Positions 45,700-58,368 of a DNA stretch of 64,000 nt are shown piece after piece. The stretch is from Schistocerca nitens. Lineage: Eukaryota; Arthropoda; Insecta; Orthoptera; Acrididae. The stretch covers positions 647,586,974-647,650,973 of the forward strand of contig NC_064616.1 of the NCBI RefSeq assembly GCF_023898315.1, in the 5' to 3' direction. The notes under the pieces are model-generated. The model was not told the origin of the DNA and ran no database searches. It worked only from the letters and a program-made list of their open reading frames with translations. Made by a program: the position numbers and the translations under genes. Position 1 is the first letter of the stretch, and every line of letters starts with the position of its first letter.

Positions 45700-47740
45700 C
45701 TTGTTGTTCAACCTTAAATATAGAATTGTTCTACCAAGGCATGATGGAAAAAATCCATAGGTAAAGACTCATATTGTAATGAATCCATAGCTTTATTTGC
45801 TGGCAGTTTGTTCAGTTTTGTCAAGTAGTTTTTCCAGTATCAGGTCTGCTTACTTTTTGCTTGTATTGTTTTTTATGTGGAACACTGGCTTCTCTACAGA
45901 TTACTAAGATAAGTGTTGCTTTAAATTGTGATGCCAGTATCTGCAATTACATTAACAGGAGTCATCCCAGCTATTATTCTCAACTTGTTTACTATACTTT
46001 TTTTTTTTAATTTGGTACCTCTTTCCACTCAATTAGTCAGCTGAATTGCAATCATGTGTGAAATTATGTCAATGGTACTTATGTAAACATTCTTGGTAGT
46101 CTGTATTTTGAAAGTTCAATCACAAGCAGCAGTTTTGGTTGGAAGTGAATAGCTGTAATTAAAAATAGGTGTAGTGCCATCCTGGACACTTTTCTTCTAC
46201 AGTATGTGGGTCGCAATATATTAGTTTTGCATAGTCAAAAGGAGGATAGTTACAATGAGAGGCAAGGAGACAAGAGATGCGCTTTTGTGGTTTAAATTGT
46301 AGGTTTTCAGTATTGTTCATACTTTATCATTGTGACAAAAATGATGCAGATGGAGTATGGGACATGTAACTAAGTTTTCTCCTCATCCTCCACCAATTGT
46401 CAGAATATGTGGTGTAGCATATTTAGTAGTTCTGCGCATTTGCAGGTAGCCATTTTTTAAACACATTGCATGTTTGGAGGTTGTGGTTAGGTTGAAACAT
46501 GAATGGGCAGTATAAATTTTAGCTGCCACAGTGACAGTTACTTGCTTAAAACCAGCTGCAGCAAGTACTGCAAATATTGCTATGTCAAACAAATCAGTAA
46601 CAGCTGTGCCCTTATTCTTAACTTTTACCAGGCAAACAATTCTGCCACACACAATTTCAGTACTACTTGCCTCATGTTAATGTCGTCTTCGTGGGTAGGA
46701 AGTTCACTCTGTACCTACCTTCCTTCCTTCCAATTTCACAATTCTGCTGCTTGCGTTTCTGACACCAGTTTGTAATTTTCACAAGTCTGTTCACTAAAGG
46801 CACACTATATATATATATATATTTTTTTTTTTCTCTTAAAACACCATATCAACATTCCTGTGAAACTTTTCATTGTGAGCTGCAGCTCAGTAGTCTACAA
46901 CTGACAGACCAGTGTTATCCCCCTAGTATTCACTAGTCTACATATTTTAAAGATTTAATCTTTGACATTCACAGAGTAACTATCACATTTATCTGGATTT
47001 CAGGTATCACATAATACTGGCTAACATTTATTGAGCAATGAGTCAAAGACACAACTACAATGGAAGCACTAGAGATGAGGAGAGATGGGCACTCATCTAC
47101 GATCACAATTGTGTGGTGTATTTTTGAAAGAATGGAATAGGTAATAGGAAGTCAGTATCATCCAAAATAAGCTAGGAATAACTGAGAGGACCACTGCTAC
47201 TTGGTGATATGCTTTCTGAACATCCTTAAAGGACTCAATCACACTATGTCAGTTACGTATTGGACACACACTAGGCCCGCCCACAGCTACATCTTAGGAT
47301 TAGGGGAACCACCACTGTATTCATATGATGCTGGCTTGTATTCATGTTGCTTGTACCACTTTAAATAAATGGAGATGTAACTAAAGTTAAGTGACTTGCT
47401 GGTGACATAATAGTAGCAAGTTTGGTCATATTACACTGTCCTACAAAAAAAAAAAAAACCTTTTTTTCTATTTCTGATAAAAAATATTGTGATCCTAGTT
47501 GTATTTTGAGTGCTGAATTGAAAACTGTTTTTGGTTTTTTTCTGTCAGGGATAGTTTATGAGTAATCACAATTTTATTTCTCTTTTCAGTTTCTGATATA
47601 GTGCAGCAAACGTGAGGTGAAATTCGACAAACAAATGCACATCTTTATGATGTTATAAGTTCATCACATTAATGGAGGGTGGGATCTAACATATAACACA
47701 GTAACCCTTGTGTATACACTTTGAAGCATTTATTTGACAT
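45700..47740. other. AT-rich stretch without a gene
   Basis: Contains a (TA)n/poly-T run near 46808-46835 and no recognised coding region. Confidence 0.5.
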
Positions 47741-47746
47741 GAGAAA

Positions 47747-49462
47747 TTACAGAAAATTGACAAACAATGAGCCACTGCCTTGTAATGCACATAACTTTTT
47801 TCTCTTGTATTGTGAATCTTTCTTCTCTCGAATGATATTCCAGCAATAATCTGCTAACATAGAAGGTACCCACTTCCCTTCATAGCGCCTTTCTATGGTA
47901 GAAATGTCTTTATGAAATCCTTCCCCATGTTCATCCGATACGTCACTATAACTCTCTGTGAAGTAGTCCAGATGAGAGTCCATCATATGTTCGTTCAAAG
48001 ACATATTGCACCCCAAATCCTGATATGCTTTGCTTTGTAGTTAGTAGCTCTTCTTCTTCCGAGGAAGTTTTCCGACACCATCTTGAAACAGTCCCATGCG
48101 GTTTTTTCTTTATCAGTTAAACATGCTTCAAAATTTGCATCTTTCTGCAGCTCCCTGATTCGTGGGCCCACAAATACACCTTCCTTTATTTTTGCAGCTG
48201 AAAGACGGGGGAATTTGGTAGCTAGATATGCAAACCCACAGCCTGTTGGATCCATGGCCTTCACGAATTGTTTCATCAGGCCAAGTTTGATGTGAAGCAG
48301 TGGAAGTAGTATATATTCAGGAGCTACCAGACTTTCACGTTGTACATTCTTTTCGCCAACTTTCCATCTTCGCCTAGGCCATTTCTTTTTCACGTAGTGA
48401 GAAATTCGGTCTCGACTATCCCACTCGCAAAGAAAACAGGCATACTTTGTGGAGCCTTGTTGCATTCCCAGTACCATAGCAATTACCTTGAAATCTGCAC
48501 ATATTTTCCATTTGTGTTCATTGTATTTTAATGAATTTAGCATCCTTTGTACTAATTCGTAATTTTCTTTTGTCAAACTAGCGTAAGCTACTGGAACAGA
48601 GGGTATTTTATTTCCGTTATGGAGCAAAACACCCTTCAGACTTGTTTTCGATGCATCTATGAAAAGTCTCCACTCCAGTGAAATATAAGTGAAGTTCAGC
48701 ACTTTCATCAGGCCAGCAACGTCATTGCAAAATGTCAGTGCTTCGTCAGTTGAAAAATAAGAAATAAAGGCATGTTCTCTGTGCCTGAACACACTGATTT
48801 TAGTACTTTAGTGCGGCAGATTATACTCTTGTAATCTTGAACCAAGCAGCTGCGCCTTTTGTTTACTTAGTCCTAGATCACGTACTAAATCATTTAAATC
48901 TGCCTGGGTTAACAAATGTGGCGATGACTCACTTGTGCAGTGATATAAAGAATCATCATCTGTGATTTCTTCATTACTACGTATTTCACTGTCACTCGGA
49001 ATTTGACCTCGAGCTCTTGAAGGTACTGGAAGGTTGTCGGAATGCTGCACTGGCATTCTCGCTGAAGGCAGATCTGGGTAAACAATGTGCCTCTTCGACT
49101 TTTTGTTTGTAAAACCCTGAATTTTTGTTAGTCACAAATAACAATCAGTAATATGGTCCTTAGGCTCCCTCCACACCATGGGAACCGCAAACAACGCCAC
49201 ATTCTCTTCACCTTTCCACCACTGAATTAGTTTGCAGTAACATCTAGCACAACAGAAATGTGGTGCCAATTCTTTATCTTGGTCTCCTACCTCTACTCCA
49301 AAGTAATGTTTGTATGCTTTCGTTTATGACTGATGAAATTTTCTTCCTATTTCTGGCAAAAGCGAACTTCCCACAGATGTAGCAGAAGTTGTCCGGCTTA
49401 TATCGACATCCACTACGACGTGGCATTTCTGCAAATTTAAAAATACCACTTTGGTAATACAC
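47747..49462 (-). pseudogene. Transposon-like gene of a widespread uncharacterised family
   Basis: N-terminus MPRRSGCRYKPDNFCYICGK, a Cys-pair start typical of the family. Next come PHFCCARCYCKLIQWWKGEE and a linker. The core has EWRLFIDASKTSLKGVLLHN, YACFLCEWDSRDRISHYV, PLLHIKLGLMKQFVKAMD and KEGVFVGPRIRELQKD, then NMSLNEHMMDSHLDYF, SDEHGEGFHKDISTIERRYE and MLADYCWNIIRE. I recall this protein in high copy number in arthropods and cnidarians, without an assigned function. The coding region is almost complete, with a TGA in CYL*LTK near 49130, a TAG near 48807 and a frame change near 48010. It lies antisense to CNOT4, probably in an intron. A single-exon transposase-like role is inferred. Confidence 0.7.
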
Positions 49463-50029
49463 CTGTATTAAATTAATAGTAGGGAACTAGACGAACGCTG
49501 ATGTGTAAAAACAAGCAGTCGTTTTACCTTCAACACCAGGCTCAATCAGTTTACACACAGTAACTAAAAAATTCAACCGTGCTCGGAAATATGACAGACA
49601 GTTAGTTACTTGTCAGCCAAAACACCCACTCGTTAAGACTGACACAAATTGCGGCTAACATCACTGTTGTAAACTCGATGCACCTGCCCCTAGGAGGCGT
49701 GAAGCTTTACTGCCGAGGCAGCGACCGGCTGTCGCCGTTGGAGTTAATGAGATGTTTCAGGTGGTTTTAATGACATAGGTGTGGCGGGGGATAACCTAAT
49801 GATGTCTGATTCTTCCCACCTGCTGTTGCACAAGAAATTATCACGTTCTATCACTACTGGATGCGGCAACATACCAGTATTTCTCTATAACGTCTCTGTG
49901 TTTGCCATGAATTGTGAATATGCATATATATACATATTACATAAAAAGTATCCCTGACAACGATATTTTATTTACATATTTGAATTTCCCACGGTAAAAT
50001 GGTCTAGAAGCACATACTTCAATATCAGA

Positions 50030-50437
50030 AATAGAACCCATGTCAAACAGTGTTATTTGTAAGAAAGAGTGGCTGTAATTATAAAAATTAACAACTGTTA
50101 CAGTATAATGTCGGTTGCAGTATGGATTAAAGAAAGAAATTGAGACAATCCAGAGGCACGCTGCTGGTAGGTGAAGCCCAAAAAACATTAGTGAGAGAAC
50201 TTAAAAGTACCAGCATTTTTGACTGAGTGCAGAATGATTGTACTGCCACCAGCATAGTTCTCACACAAGGTTCATGAAGGCAAGATAAGGGATATTAGGG
50301 CTTGTACGGAGGCATGTAGATATTTGTTTTTCACTCACTCCATTCACAAGTGGATCAGGAAAGGGAATGATCAGTAGTGGTACAAGGTACTGTCTGCCAT
50401 GCACCGCATAGTGGCCTTCAGAATATGGATGTAGGTA
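50030..50437 (+). pseudogene. LINE 3' end (Jockey/CR1-like)
   Basis: Decayed coding with IETIQRHAAGR, LFFTHSIHKWIRKGND and an ending that resembles the common 'gg-l-s-m-y-v-d-v' terminus of this LINE group. Stops are frequent. The segment ends at ATGGATGTAGGTA. Confidence 0.55.
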
Positions 50438-50446
50438 TAAACAAGT

Positions 50447-50745
50447 CCGCAGCTAGTGGTCTTGCGGTAGCGTTCTCGCTTCCCGCGCATGAGGTCCCAT
50501 GTTAGATTCCCGGCGGGGTCAGGGATTTACCCTGCCTCGAGATGACTGGGTGTTATTGTGTCATCATCATCATCATCATCATCCATCCCTGTTACTGTCG
50601 GAGAAAGGCAATGGCAAGCCACCCCCGCCAAGACCTTGCCTAGTACGGCGGTGCGGGTTTCCCGCATCATCCCCTACGCTCCTCAGAGTATGGGACCTCA
50701 TCATCATCATTGTAATTGTAATCAGATAAACAAACACATCAGTAT
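50447..50745 (+). repeat. tRNA-derived SINE with (CAT)n runs
   Basis: Head GTCCGCAGCTAGTGGTCTTG, CGGTAGCGTTCTC, then GCGGGGTCAGGGATTT and GATGACTGGGTGTTATTGTG, followed by (CAT)n, a second body with GGCAAGCCACC, and a (CAT)n tail. The head is shared with 22163-22367 but the body differs. Confidence 0.8.
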
Positions 50746-50919
50746 AGGGCCTGAGGGACCTTCAGCTGCACCTGGCCCTGGTGCCAACATAATTTACAAA
50801 CATTTATGTCCTTTTAAGGGTTTCCCCAAGCTTATATTTTAGGATCCTCATCTCGTAGACATTTAAGCTTTGTGGGTATGTTTTGTCTTGTCTTGCAGTT
50901 GTTGACCCTACTCATCTTA

Positions 50920-50942
50920 CCCCCCCCCCCCCCCCCCCCCCG
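50920..50942 (+). repeat. Poly-C run
   Basis: About 21 consecutive C residues next to the 3' end of a LINE. Confidence 0.9.
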
Positions 50943-50944
50943 CG

Positions 50945-51933
50945 CCTCGCCCTCCTGTGCCGCTTCCCGTGCTCATCTCCAATTTCTACATCTCTGCTAT
51001 TCACAATAAAGTGCCTGGCAGAGGGTTCAATGAACCACCTTCATGCTGTCTCTCTACCGTTCCACTCTCGAACAGCACCCGGGAAAAACAAGCACTTAAA
51101 TTTTTCTGTGCGAGCCCTGATTTCTCTTATTTTATCGTGATGATCATTTCTCCCTATGTAGGTAGGTGCCAACAGAATGTTTTCGCAATCGGAGGAGAAA
51201 ACTGGTGATTGAAATTTCATGAGAAGATCGCATCGCAACGAAACACGCCTTTGTTTTAATGATTGCTACTCCAATTCACATATCATGGCTGAGACACTAT
51301 CTCCCCTATTTCGCAATAATACAAAGTGAGCTGCCCTTCTTTTTACTTTTTCGATGTCATCCGTTAGTCCCACCCGATGGGGATCCCACACCGCACAGCA
51401 ATACTCCAGAATAGGGCAGACAAGTGTGGTGTAAGCAGTCTCTTTAGTAGACCTGTTGCACCTTCTAAGTGTTCTGCCAATGAATCACAGTGTTTGGTTT
51501 GCTCTACCCACAATATTATCTATGTGATCGTTCCAATTTAGGTTATTTGTAATTGTAATCCCTAAGTATTTAGGTGAATTTACAGCCTTCACATTTGTGT
51601 GACTTATCGGGTAATCGAAATTTAGCTGATTTCTTTTAGTACTCATGTGAATAACTTCAAACTTTTCTTTATTCAGGATCAATTGCCACTTTTTGCACCA
51701 CACAGATATCTTATGTAAATCATTTTGCAAGTCGTTTTGACCAACTGATGACTTTACAAGACGGTAAATGACAGCATCATCTGCAAACAGTCTGACTGCT
51801 ACTCAGATTGTCTCCTATGTTGTTAATATAGATCAGGAAGAATAGAGGGCCTATAATGCTTCCTTGGGGAATGCTGAAGATTTTTTGAACTTCTGTTTTA
51901 CTCTATCACTTTCTGTGTATTACTACAAACTGT
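50945..51933 (-). pseudogene. LINE (Jockey/CR1-like) RT fragment, 3' part
   Basis: Minus-strand coding: PLFFLIYINNIGDNLSSS-like, FADDAVIYRLVKSS (the catalytic FADD, near 51780), NDLHKISVWCKKWQLILNKE, YLGITITNNLNWNDHI and WDPHRVGLTDDIEKVKRR. The order is RT palm, then the thumb and C-terminal domain. A frame change lies near the FADD box. A younger RTE-type LINE sits at 51934, and the same element resumes at 55260. Confidence 0.8.
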
Positions 51934-54900
51934 ATTGTACCCCATGAACCATGGACCTTGCCGTTGGTGGGGAGGCTTGCGTGCCTCAGTGATACAGATG
52001 GCTGTACCATAGGTGCAACCACAATGGAGGGGTATCTGTTGAGAGGCTATACAAATGTGTGGTTCCTGAAGAGGGGCAGCAGCCTGCTCCGTAGTTGCAG
52101 GGGCAACAGTCTGGATGATTGACTGATCTGCCCTTGTAACACTAACCAAAACGGCCTTGCTGTGCTGGTACTGCGAACGGCTGAAAGCAAGGGGAAACTA
52201 CAGCCATAATTTTTCCCGGGTTATGCAGCTTTACTGTATGTTTAAATGATGATGGCGTCCTCTTGGGTAAAATATTCTGGAGGTAAAATATCTCCCATTC
52301 GGGTCTCCGGGCGGGGACTACTCAGGAGAACGTCATTATCAGGAGAAACAAAACTGTCATTCTACGGATTGGAGCGTGGAATGTCAGATCCCTTAATCGG
52401 GCAGGTACGTTAGAAAATTTAAAAAGGGAAATGGATAGGTTAAAGTTAGATATAGTGGGAATTAGTGAAGTTCGGTGGCAGGAGGAACAAGACTTTTGGT
52501 CAGGTGACTACAGGGTTATAAATACAAAATCAAATAGGGTTAATGCAGGAGTAGGCTTAATAATGAATTAAAAAAATAGGAGTGTGGGTAAGCTATTACA
52601 AACAGCATAGTGAACGCCTTATTGTGGCCAAGATAGACACGAAGCCCACGCCTACTACAGTAGTACAAGTTCATATGCCAACTAGCTCTGCAGATGATGA
52701 AGAAATTGATGAAATGTATGATGAAATAAAATCAGGTAGTGAAGGGAGATGAAAATTTAATAGCCATGGGTGACTGGAATTCGAGAGTAGGAAAAGGGAG
52801 AGAAGGAAACATAGTAGGTGAATATGGATTGGGGGGAAGAAATGAAAGAGGAAGCCGCCTTGTAGAATTTTGCGCAGAGCATAACTTAATCATAGCTAAC
52901 ACTTGGTTCAAGAATCATTAAAGAAGGTTGTATACATGGAAGAATCCTGGAGATACTGACAGGTTTCACATAGATTATATAATGGTAAGACAGAGATTTA
53001 GGAACCAGGTTTTAAATTGTAAGATATTTCCAGGGGCAGATGTGGACTCTGACCACAATCTATTGGTTATGACCTGTAGATTAAAACAGAAGAAACTGCA
53101 AAAAGGTGGGAATTTAAGGAGATGGGATGTGGATAAACTAACTAAACCAGAGGTTGTACAGTGTTTCAGGGAGAGCGTAAGGGAACAATTGACAGGAATG
53201 GGGGAAAGAAATACAGTAGAAGAAGAATGGGTAGCTTTGAGGGATGAAATAGTGTTGGCAGCAGAGGATCAAGTAGGTAAAAAGACGAGGGCTAGTAGAA
53301 ATCCTCAGGTAACAGAAGAAATATTGAATTTAATTGATGAAAGGAGAAAGTATAAAAATGCAGTAAATAAAGCGGGCAAAAAGGAGTACAAACGTCTCAA
53401 AAATGAGGTCGACAGGAAGTGCAAAATGGCTAAGCAGGGATGGCTAGAGGACAAATATAAGGATGTAGAGGCTTATCTCACTAGGGATAAGATAGATACT
53501 GCCTACAGGAAAATTAAAAGAGACCTTTGGAGAAAAGAGAACCACTTGTATGAATATCAAGAGCTCAGATGGATACCCATTTCTAAGCAAAGAAGGGGAA
53601 GCAGAAAGGTGGAAGGGGTATATAGAGGGTATATACAAGGGCGATGTTACATGAGGACAATATTATGGAAATGGAAGGGGATGTAGATGAAGATGAAATG
53701 GGAGATAGGATACTGCGTGAAGAGTTCGACAGAGCTTTGAAAGACCTGAGTCGAAACAAGGCCCCGGGAGTAGACAACATTCCATTAGCACTACTGACTG
53801 CCTTGGGAGAGCCAGTCCTGACAAAACTCTACCATCTGGTGAGCAAGATGTATGAGACAGGCGAAATACCCACAGACTTCAAGAAGAATATAATAACTCC
53901 AATCCCAAAGAAAGCAGGTGTTGACAGATGTGAAAATTACCGAACAATCAGTTTAATAAGTCACAGCTGCAAAATACTAACACAAATTCTTTACAGACAA
54001 ATGGAAAAACTGGTAGAGGCCGACCTCGGGGAAGATCAGTTTGGATTCCGTAGAAATATTGGAACACGTGAGGCAATACTGACATTACGACTTATCTTAG
54101 AAGAAAGATTGAGGAAAGGCAAACCTACGTTTCTAGGATTTGTAGACTTAGAGAAAACTTTTGACAATGTTGAGTGGAATACTCTCTTTCAAATTCTGAA
54201 GGTGGCAGGGATAAAATACAGGGAGAGAAAGGCTATTTACAATTTGTACAGAAACCAGGTGGCAGTTATAAGAGTTTAGGGACATGAAAGGGAAGCAGTG
54301 GTTGGGATGGGAGTGAGACAGGGTTGTAGCCTCTCCCCGATGTTATTCAATCTGTATATTGAGCAAGCAGTGAAGGAAACAAAAGAAAAATTCAGAGTAG
54401 GTATTAAAATCCATGGAGAAGAAGAAAAAACTTTGAGGTTCGCCGATGACATTGTAATTCTGTCAGAGACAGCAAAGGACTTGGAAGAGCAGTTGAACGG
54501 AATGGACAGTGTCTTGAAAGGAGGATATAAGATGAACATCAACAAAAGCAAAACGAGGATAATGGAATGTAGTCGAATTAAGTCGGGTGATGCTGAGGGA
54601 ATTAGATTAGAAAATGACACACTTAAAGTAGTAAAGGAATTTTGCTATTTGGGGAGCAAAATAACTGATGATGGTCGAAGTAGAGAGGTTATAAAATGTA
54701 GACTGGCAATAGCAAGGAAAGCGTTTCTGAAAAATCGAAATTTGTTAACATCGAGTATAGATTTAAGTGTCAGGAAGTCGTTTCTGAAAGAATTTGTATG
54801 GAGTGTAGCCATGTATGGAAGTGAAACGTGAACAATAAATAGTTTGGACAAGAAGAGAATAGAAGCTTTCGAAATGTGGTACTACAGAAGAATGCTGAAG

Positions 54901-55253
54901 ATTAGATGGGTAGACCATATAACTGTTGAGGAGGTATTGAATAGGATTGGGGAGAAGAGAAGTTTGTGTCACAACTTTACAAGAAGAAGGGACCGGTTGG
55001 TAGGACATGTTCTGAGGCATCAAGGGATCACAAATTTAGCATTGGAGGGCAGCGTGGAGGGTAAAAATCGTAGAGGGAGACCACGAGATGATTACACCAA
55101 GCAGATTCAGAAGGATGTAGGTTGCAGTAGGTACTGGGAGATGAAGAAGCTTGCACAGGATAGAGTAGCATGGAGAGCTGCATCAAACCAGTCTCGGGAC
55201 TGAAGACGACGACAACAACAACTACTACTACTACTACTACTACGACGACGACG
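51934..55253 (+). mobile_element. RTE-type (BovB-like) LINE, nearly full length
   Basis: Starts with a 5' region containing CCATGGACCTTGCCGTTGGT and ends in trinucleotide repeats (ACT/ACG)n. It is flanked by AACTGT at 51928-51933 and 55254-55259. The single long ORF has an endonuclease (GAWNVRSLNRAGTLENLKRE, GISEVRWQEE, MGDWNSRVGKG, SDHNLLVM) and RT (ENYRTISLISHSCKIL, DLEKTFDNVEWN, GVRQGCSLSPMLFNLY, FADDIVILSE), then the C-terminal block. Stops interrupt it (e.g. near 52568, 52919 and 54277, plus TGA after GSET near 54829), with frame changes near 53640. It is dead but recent in look. Confidence 0.92.
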
Positions 55254-55259
55254 AACTGT

Positions 55260-55345
55260 GACCTTTCTGACAGGAAAGCTGTGCTCTGTTTTTGTATAAA
55301 GGCATGTTTCAGCTTTGAAATATTGACAGTGTTCACAAGACCAGT
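55260..55345 (-). pseudogene. Continuation of the older LINE, upstream side
   Basis: Minus frame with FLSERSQFV, a block that lies before the 'GPLLF' RT box in Jockey/CR1-like LINEs. It belongs to the same copy as 50945-51933. Confidence 0.55.
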
Positions 55346-55384
55346 CATATAAAATATTGCTACTGTTTTCTAATTAAATCATTA

Positions 55385-55530
55385 TTGATTTGGGGAAAGG
55401 GAACAAACAGGGAGGTCATCTGTCCCATTGGATTATGGAAGGACGGGGAAAGAAGTTGGCCGTGCCCTTTCAAAGGAACCACGTGGCATTTGCCTGAAGT
55501 AATTTAGGGAAAATACGGAAAACATAAATT
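55385..55530 (-). repeat. SINE-like repeat
   Basis: GAAGGACGGGGAAAGAAGTT, then GGCCGTGCCCTTTCAAAGGA and TTTGCCTGAAGTAATTTAGG: same dispersed repeat family as 5120-5340, antisense. Confidence 0.55.
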
Positions 55531-55910
55531 AGGATGGTGACAAATCTGGCAGACTGTCTCTGAATTGCATCAATATCTTCCTTTAATCTCACCTGATGGT
55601 GATCCCAAGTACTTGAAAAGTACTCCGTCAGTCGCACTTGTGTTCTATATATGGTCTCGTTTACAGATGAACCACACTTTCCTAAAATTATCCCAATAAA
55701 CTCTAGCCAACTGTTCACTTTCCCTACTATCATCCTCATGTGCTCATTCCATTCCATTTCATATCACTTTGTAATGATAGGCTTAGACATTTGATTGACA
55801 TGACTGTGTCAAACAGTACACTACTAATGCTATATTCAAAAATTAAGGGATCGTTTTTCCTACTCATCTGCATTAACTTAGAATTTTATACATTTGGACA
55901 TATAACTGAA
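55530..55910 (-). pseudogene. LINE ORF2 C-terminal scrap
   Basis: WNEHMRMIVGKVNSWLEFIG, ILGKCGSSVNETIYRTQV, then WDHHQVRLKEDIDAIQRQSA. This is the post-RT region of a Jockey/CR1-like LINE, a different copy from 50945-51933. Confidence 0.75.
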
Positions 55911-55919
55911 CTTATAACT

Positions 55920-57596
55920 GGACAGTTTAGTTACTTTAAAATCAGTCCTATAAAGTTATTGACAACCTGTTTATAGTAATCAAAGTCAGTAACGTCTATT
56001 CTGTGAGCATCAAACACAGATAATTGAACATGTGTTTAGACCCACAAACCCAGAAACTAAGAATACTACCCATAAAAAAAGGCAGAAAATTGTTTCCAGA
56101 TGCAACATTGTGTACCAAATAATGACATGGGTGGTTTATTGATGCAAAGTAGATTAACTGCAAGACTTTTTGGAAAATGATGAGACATTACATCATTTCA
56201 CCCCAAAACTAATACAAAATCTATATTTTTTAACAAATTTCCTATGTGCAGTGTCTGCATATTGATTGGATTAATGGTTCATTGTTAGCTATTATTATTC
56301 TTACTTTCATGTCCATTTTGGAGTGTGATGTGGGAAGTTACATAAGAATCACAAAATTGGCTTTCAAAGCTGTATTTTGAAAATTTCTAAAAGTTTTTAC
56401 TTTTGTGGGGTATTAATTGTTATTTTTAGATTATGCCAGTACAGTATAAAATATAATGTCTTATAGAGGGTTTTTCAGTAGGGCACATTATAATGTTAGG
56501 TCTCTGTAAAGAAAATAATAGTTTAGTTGTCCATACACATCTAAAGTTAGACTTAAAATGAGTGGATTTTCTTACATAAACATTTTTGCCAATGTAGTGT
56601 ATGATAAATCCAGTTCCCCAAGAATCATTTCTATCTGTTGTATACTATTAGTATGTACATAAAACACTAAAAAAATTACAGTTGAGAGATTTACAATAAA
56701 TATATGCAGTCAGTCGTGAAAGTGTGGTTCAAATAATTCAATGAGACTGTAATCCCATATCAAATAAAATTGTAAAATTAATGTGCTTACAAGAACTGTA
56801 AGTGCTTCATGAACAACGCAATATGGATAAACATCTTTTGTTAGATTTACTAAATGTCATGGGCACTGTATCTAGTTATTACTTGGGCTAGCCATGGTTG
56901 CCCATAGTTATCACTATGAGTTTTGGTCTTCGTTAGGAGTAGTGACACAGAGGAAAGCTGTTTTCTTTACTTACATTAACATTATCACAGTGTTTATGTC
57001 TAAGACACACAACAGTTTCAATGTGTAAAATGCATGTTTAACCTAAGATTTAGATACGCGATGTAATTTACATGAAAGGAATATTGGGAGCTGGAAAGAA
57101 AGATGACTTTATAACCCTAACCCCTTCTCAATCATTAACCTGAAAGAAAGACCCTGTGCTAATTGAAAGTTCCATGTCATGTTTAGTAACATGAACACAA
57201 TATTAAGATATGAAGTATGTTTAACATGATTGTTGTTGAAATACAGGTTTCATTGAAATTGATGGCAAATTTATTACACTGTTAACTTACTGTGGAGGGG
57301 TGTTTATAACATTTCATGAACACGATATTGGTAAATTTACTGCTGTATGATATACTCAACTTCTTGCAGGGTCTGCCAATATTCAGTATGGAATGGGAAT
57401 GCTAAACTGTGAACATTGTTTTGTGCCAAACTTGTTTTAAGTAAATGTACTCTGTGCTGTGAAGAGTTTTAGAAGTCATTGTACAGACAAGACTGAGGTG
57501 TATCATGTATTTCTGTTTCTTTCTAGGGTCACTACTTAGTAGTTAAACAAAACGAAAGCAAGGTATTGTCACTAATTAAATGGTTTTTGTTTCCAG
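55920..57596 (+). other. Probable CNOT4 intron
   Basis: AT-rich and without a gene. It ends in a polypyrimidine tract and acceptor TTTTTGTTTCCAG at 57596. Confidence 0.6.
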
Positions 57597-57734
57597 GCAT
57601 TTGCGATCAAAATTCAGTTGTTAACAATGTCGGTTTTAAACCAAAGTGGAGAAGAACAAGTAGAATGCCCATTGTGTATGGAACCACTGGAAGTTGATGA
57701 CATAAATTTCTTCCCATGCACATGTGGCTACCAG
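57597..57734 (+). CDS. CNOT4: CNOT4, first coding exon (RING N-half)
   Basis: After the acceptor at 57596, 30 bases of 5' UTR precede the ATG at 57627. The exon encodes 36 residues (MSVLNQSGEEQVECPLCMEP to CTCGYQ) and ends at a GT donor (57735) in phase 0. It carries RING zinc ligands Cys14, Cys17, Cys31 and Cys33. CNOT4 is the RING E3 ubiquitin ligase of CCR4-NOT; its C4C4 RING recruits E2 enzymes. ECPLCMEPLE and DINFFPCTCGYQ match the human protein except in the first dozen residues. The start is chosen because the next upstream sequence is splice acceptor. Confidence 0.96.
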
Positions 57735-58190
57735 GTTTGATTCTCTTTGTTTTGTTTTATTGTGATGAAACTCTGAACATGTCCTCTAGCTTAAATGATC
57801 AGTGTATGTGATGTCAGTAACATTGGGAGGGGACAGCACAAAAGTACCCTCATGTGTATAGTGTGTTCCTGAAACCAATTTAAAGGCAGTTCGGTGGTGC
57901 ATTGTCTGCTAAAGATAACAGTTGAGTGATTGTGATGTAAGTGAACAAATAGATGCACATGATTAGATAGTAGCTTTCTCTACTATGTTCCAGTGGCAAA
58001 CATTGGCAGATAATATCAGGGTCCTCATTTCATACCATGTTCACTCTTCTACATCAGAATACTTCCACCATCCTTTGAGATTGTTGCATTCTATAAAATA
58101 ATAAACATATAGTTAGATTCAGTTTAGGAGTTGTAATTTGAGAGGGATGTTTTTTTAAATAAGCATCTCTACTATGGTTTCAAAGAATTA

Positions 58191-58277
<87 letters not shown>

Positions 58278-58368
58278 ACTTTTTTATGGATGAATTATTT
58301 CTTGTCTGTATTTGTTTTTCTTTGGCTTGTTGAGGTAAATATAAAAGGAAAGTTCAACTCACTTGCAG
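57735..58368 (+). other. CNOT4 intron between RING exons
   Basis: A 634-bp GT-AG intron in phase 0 (GTTTGA ... CACTTGCAG). It contains a (CT)n(CA)n microsatellite at about 58195-58276. Confidence 0.9.

Noticed and set aside
55204-55253. Trinucleotide repeat as an unstable coding repeat (poly-Thr/Val frames)
   Set aside because: It is the 3' tail of the RTE-type LINE.
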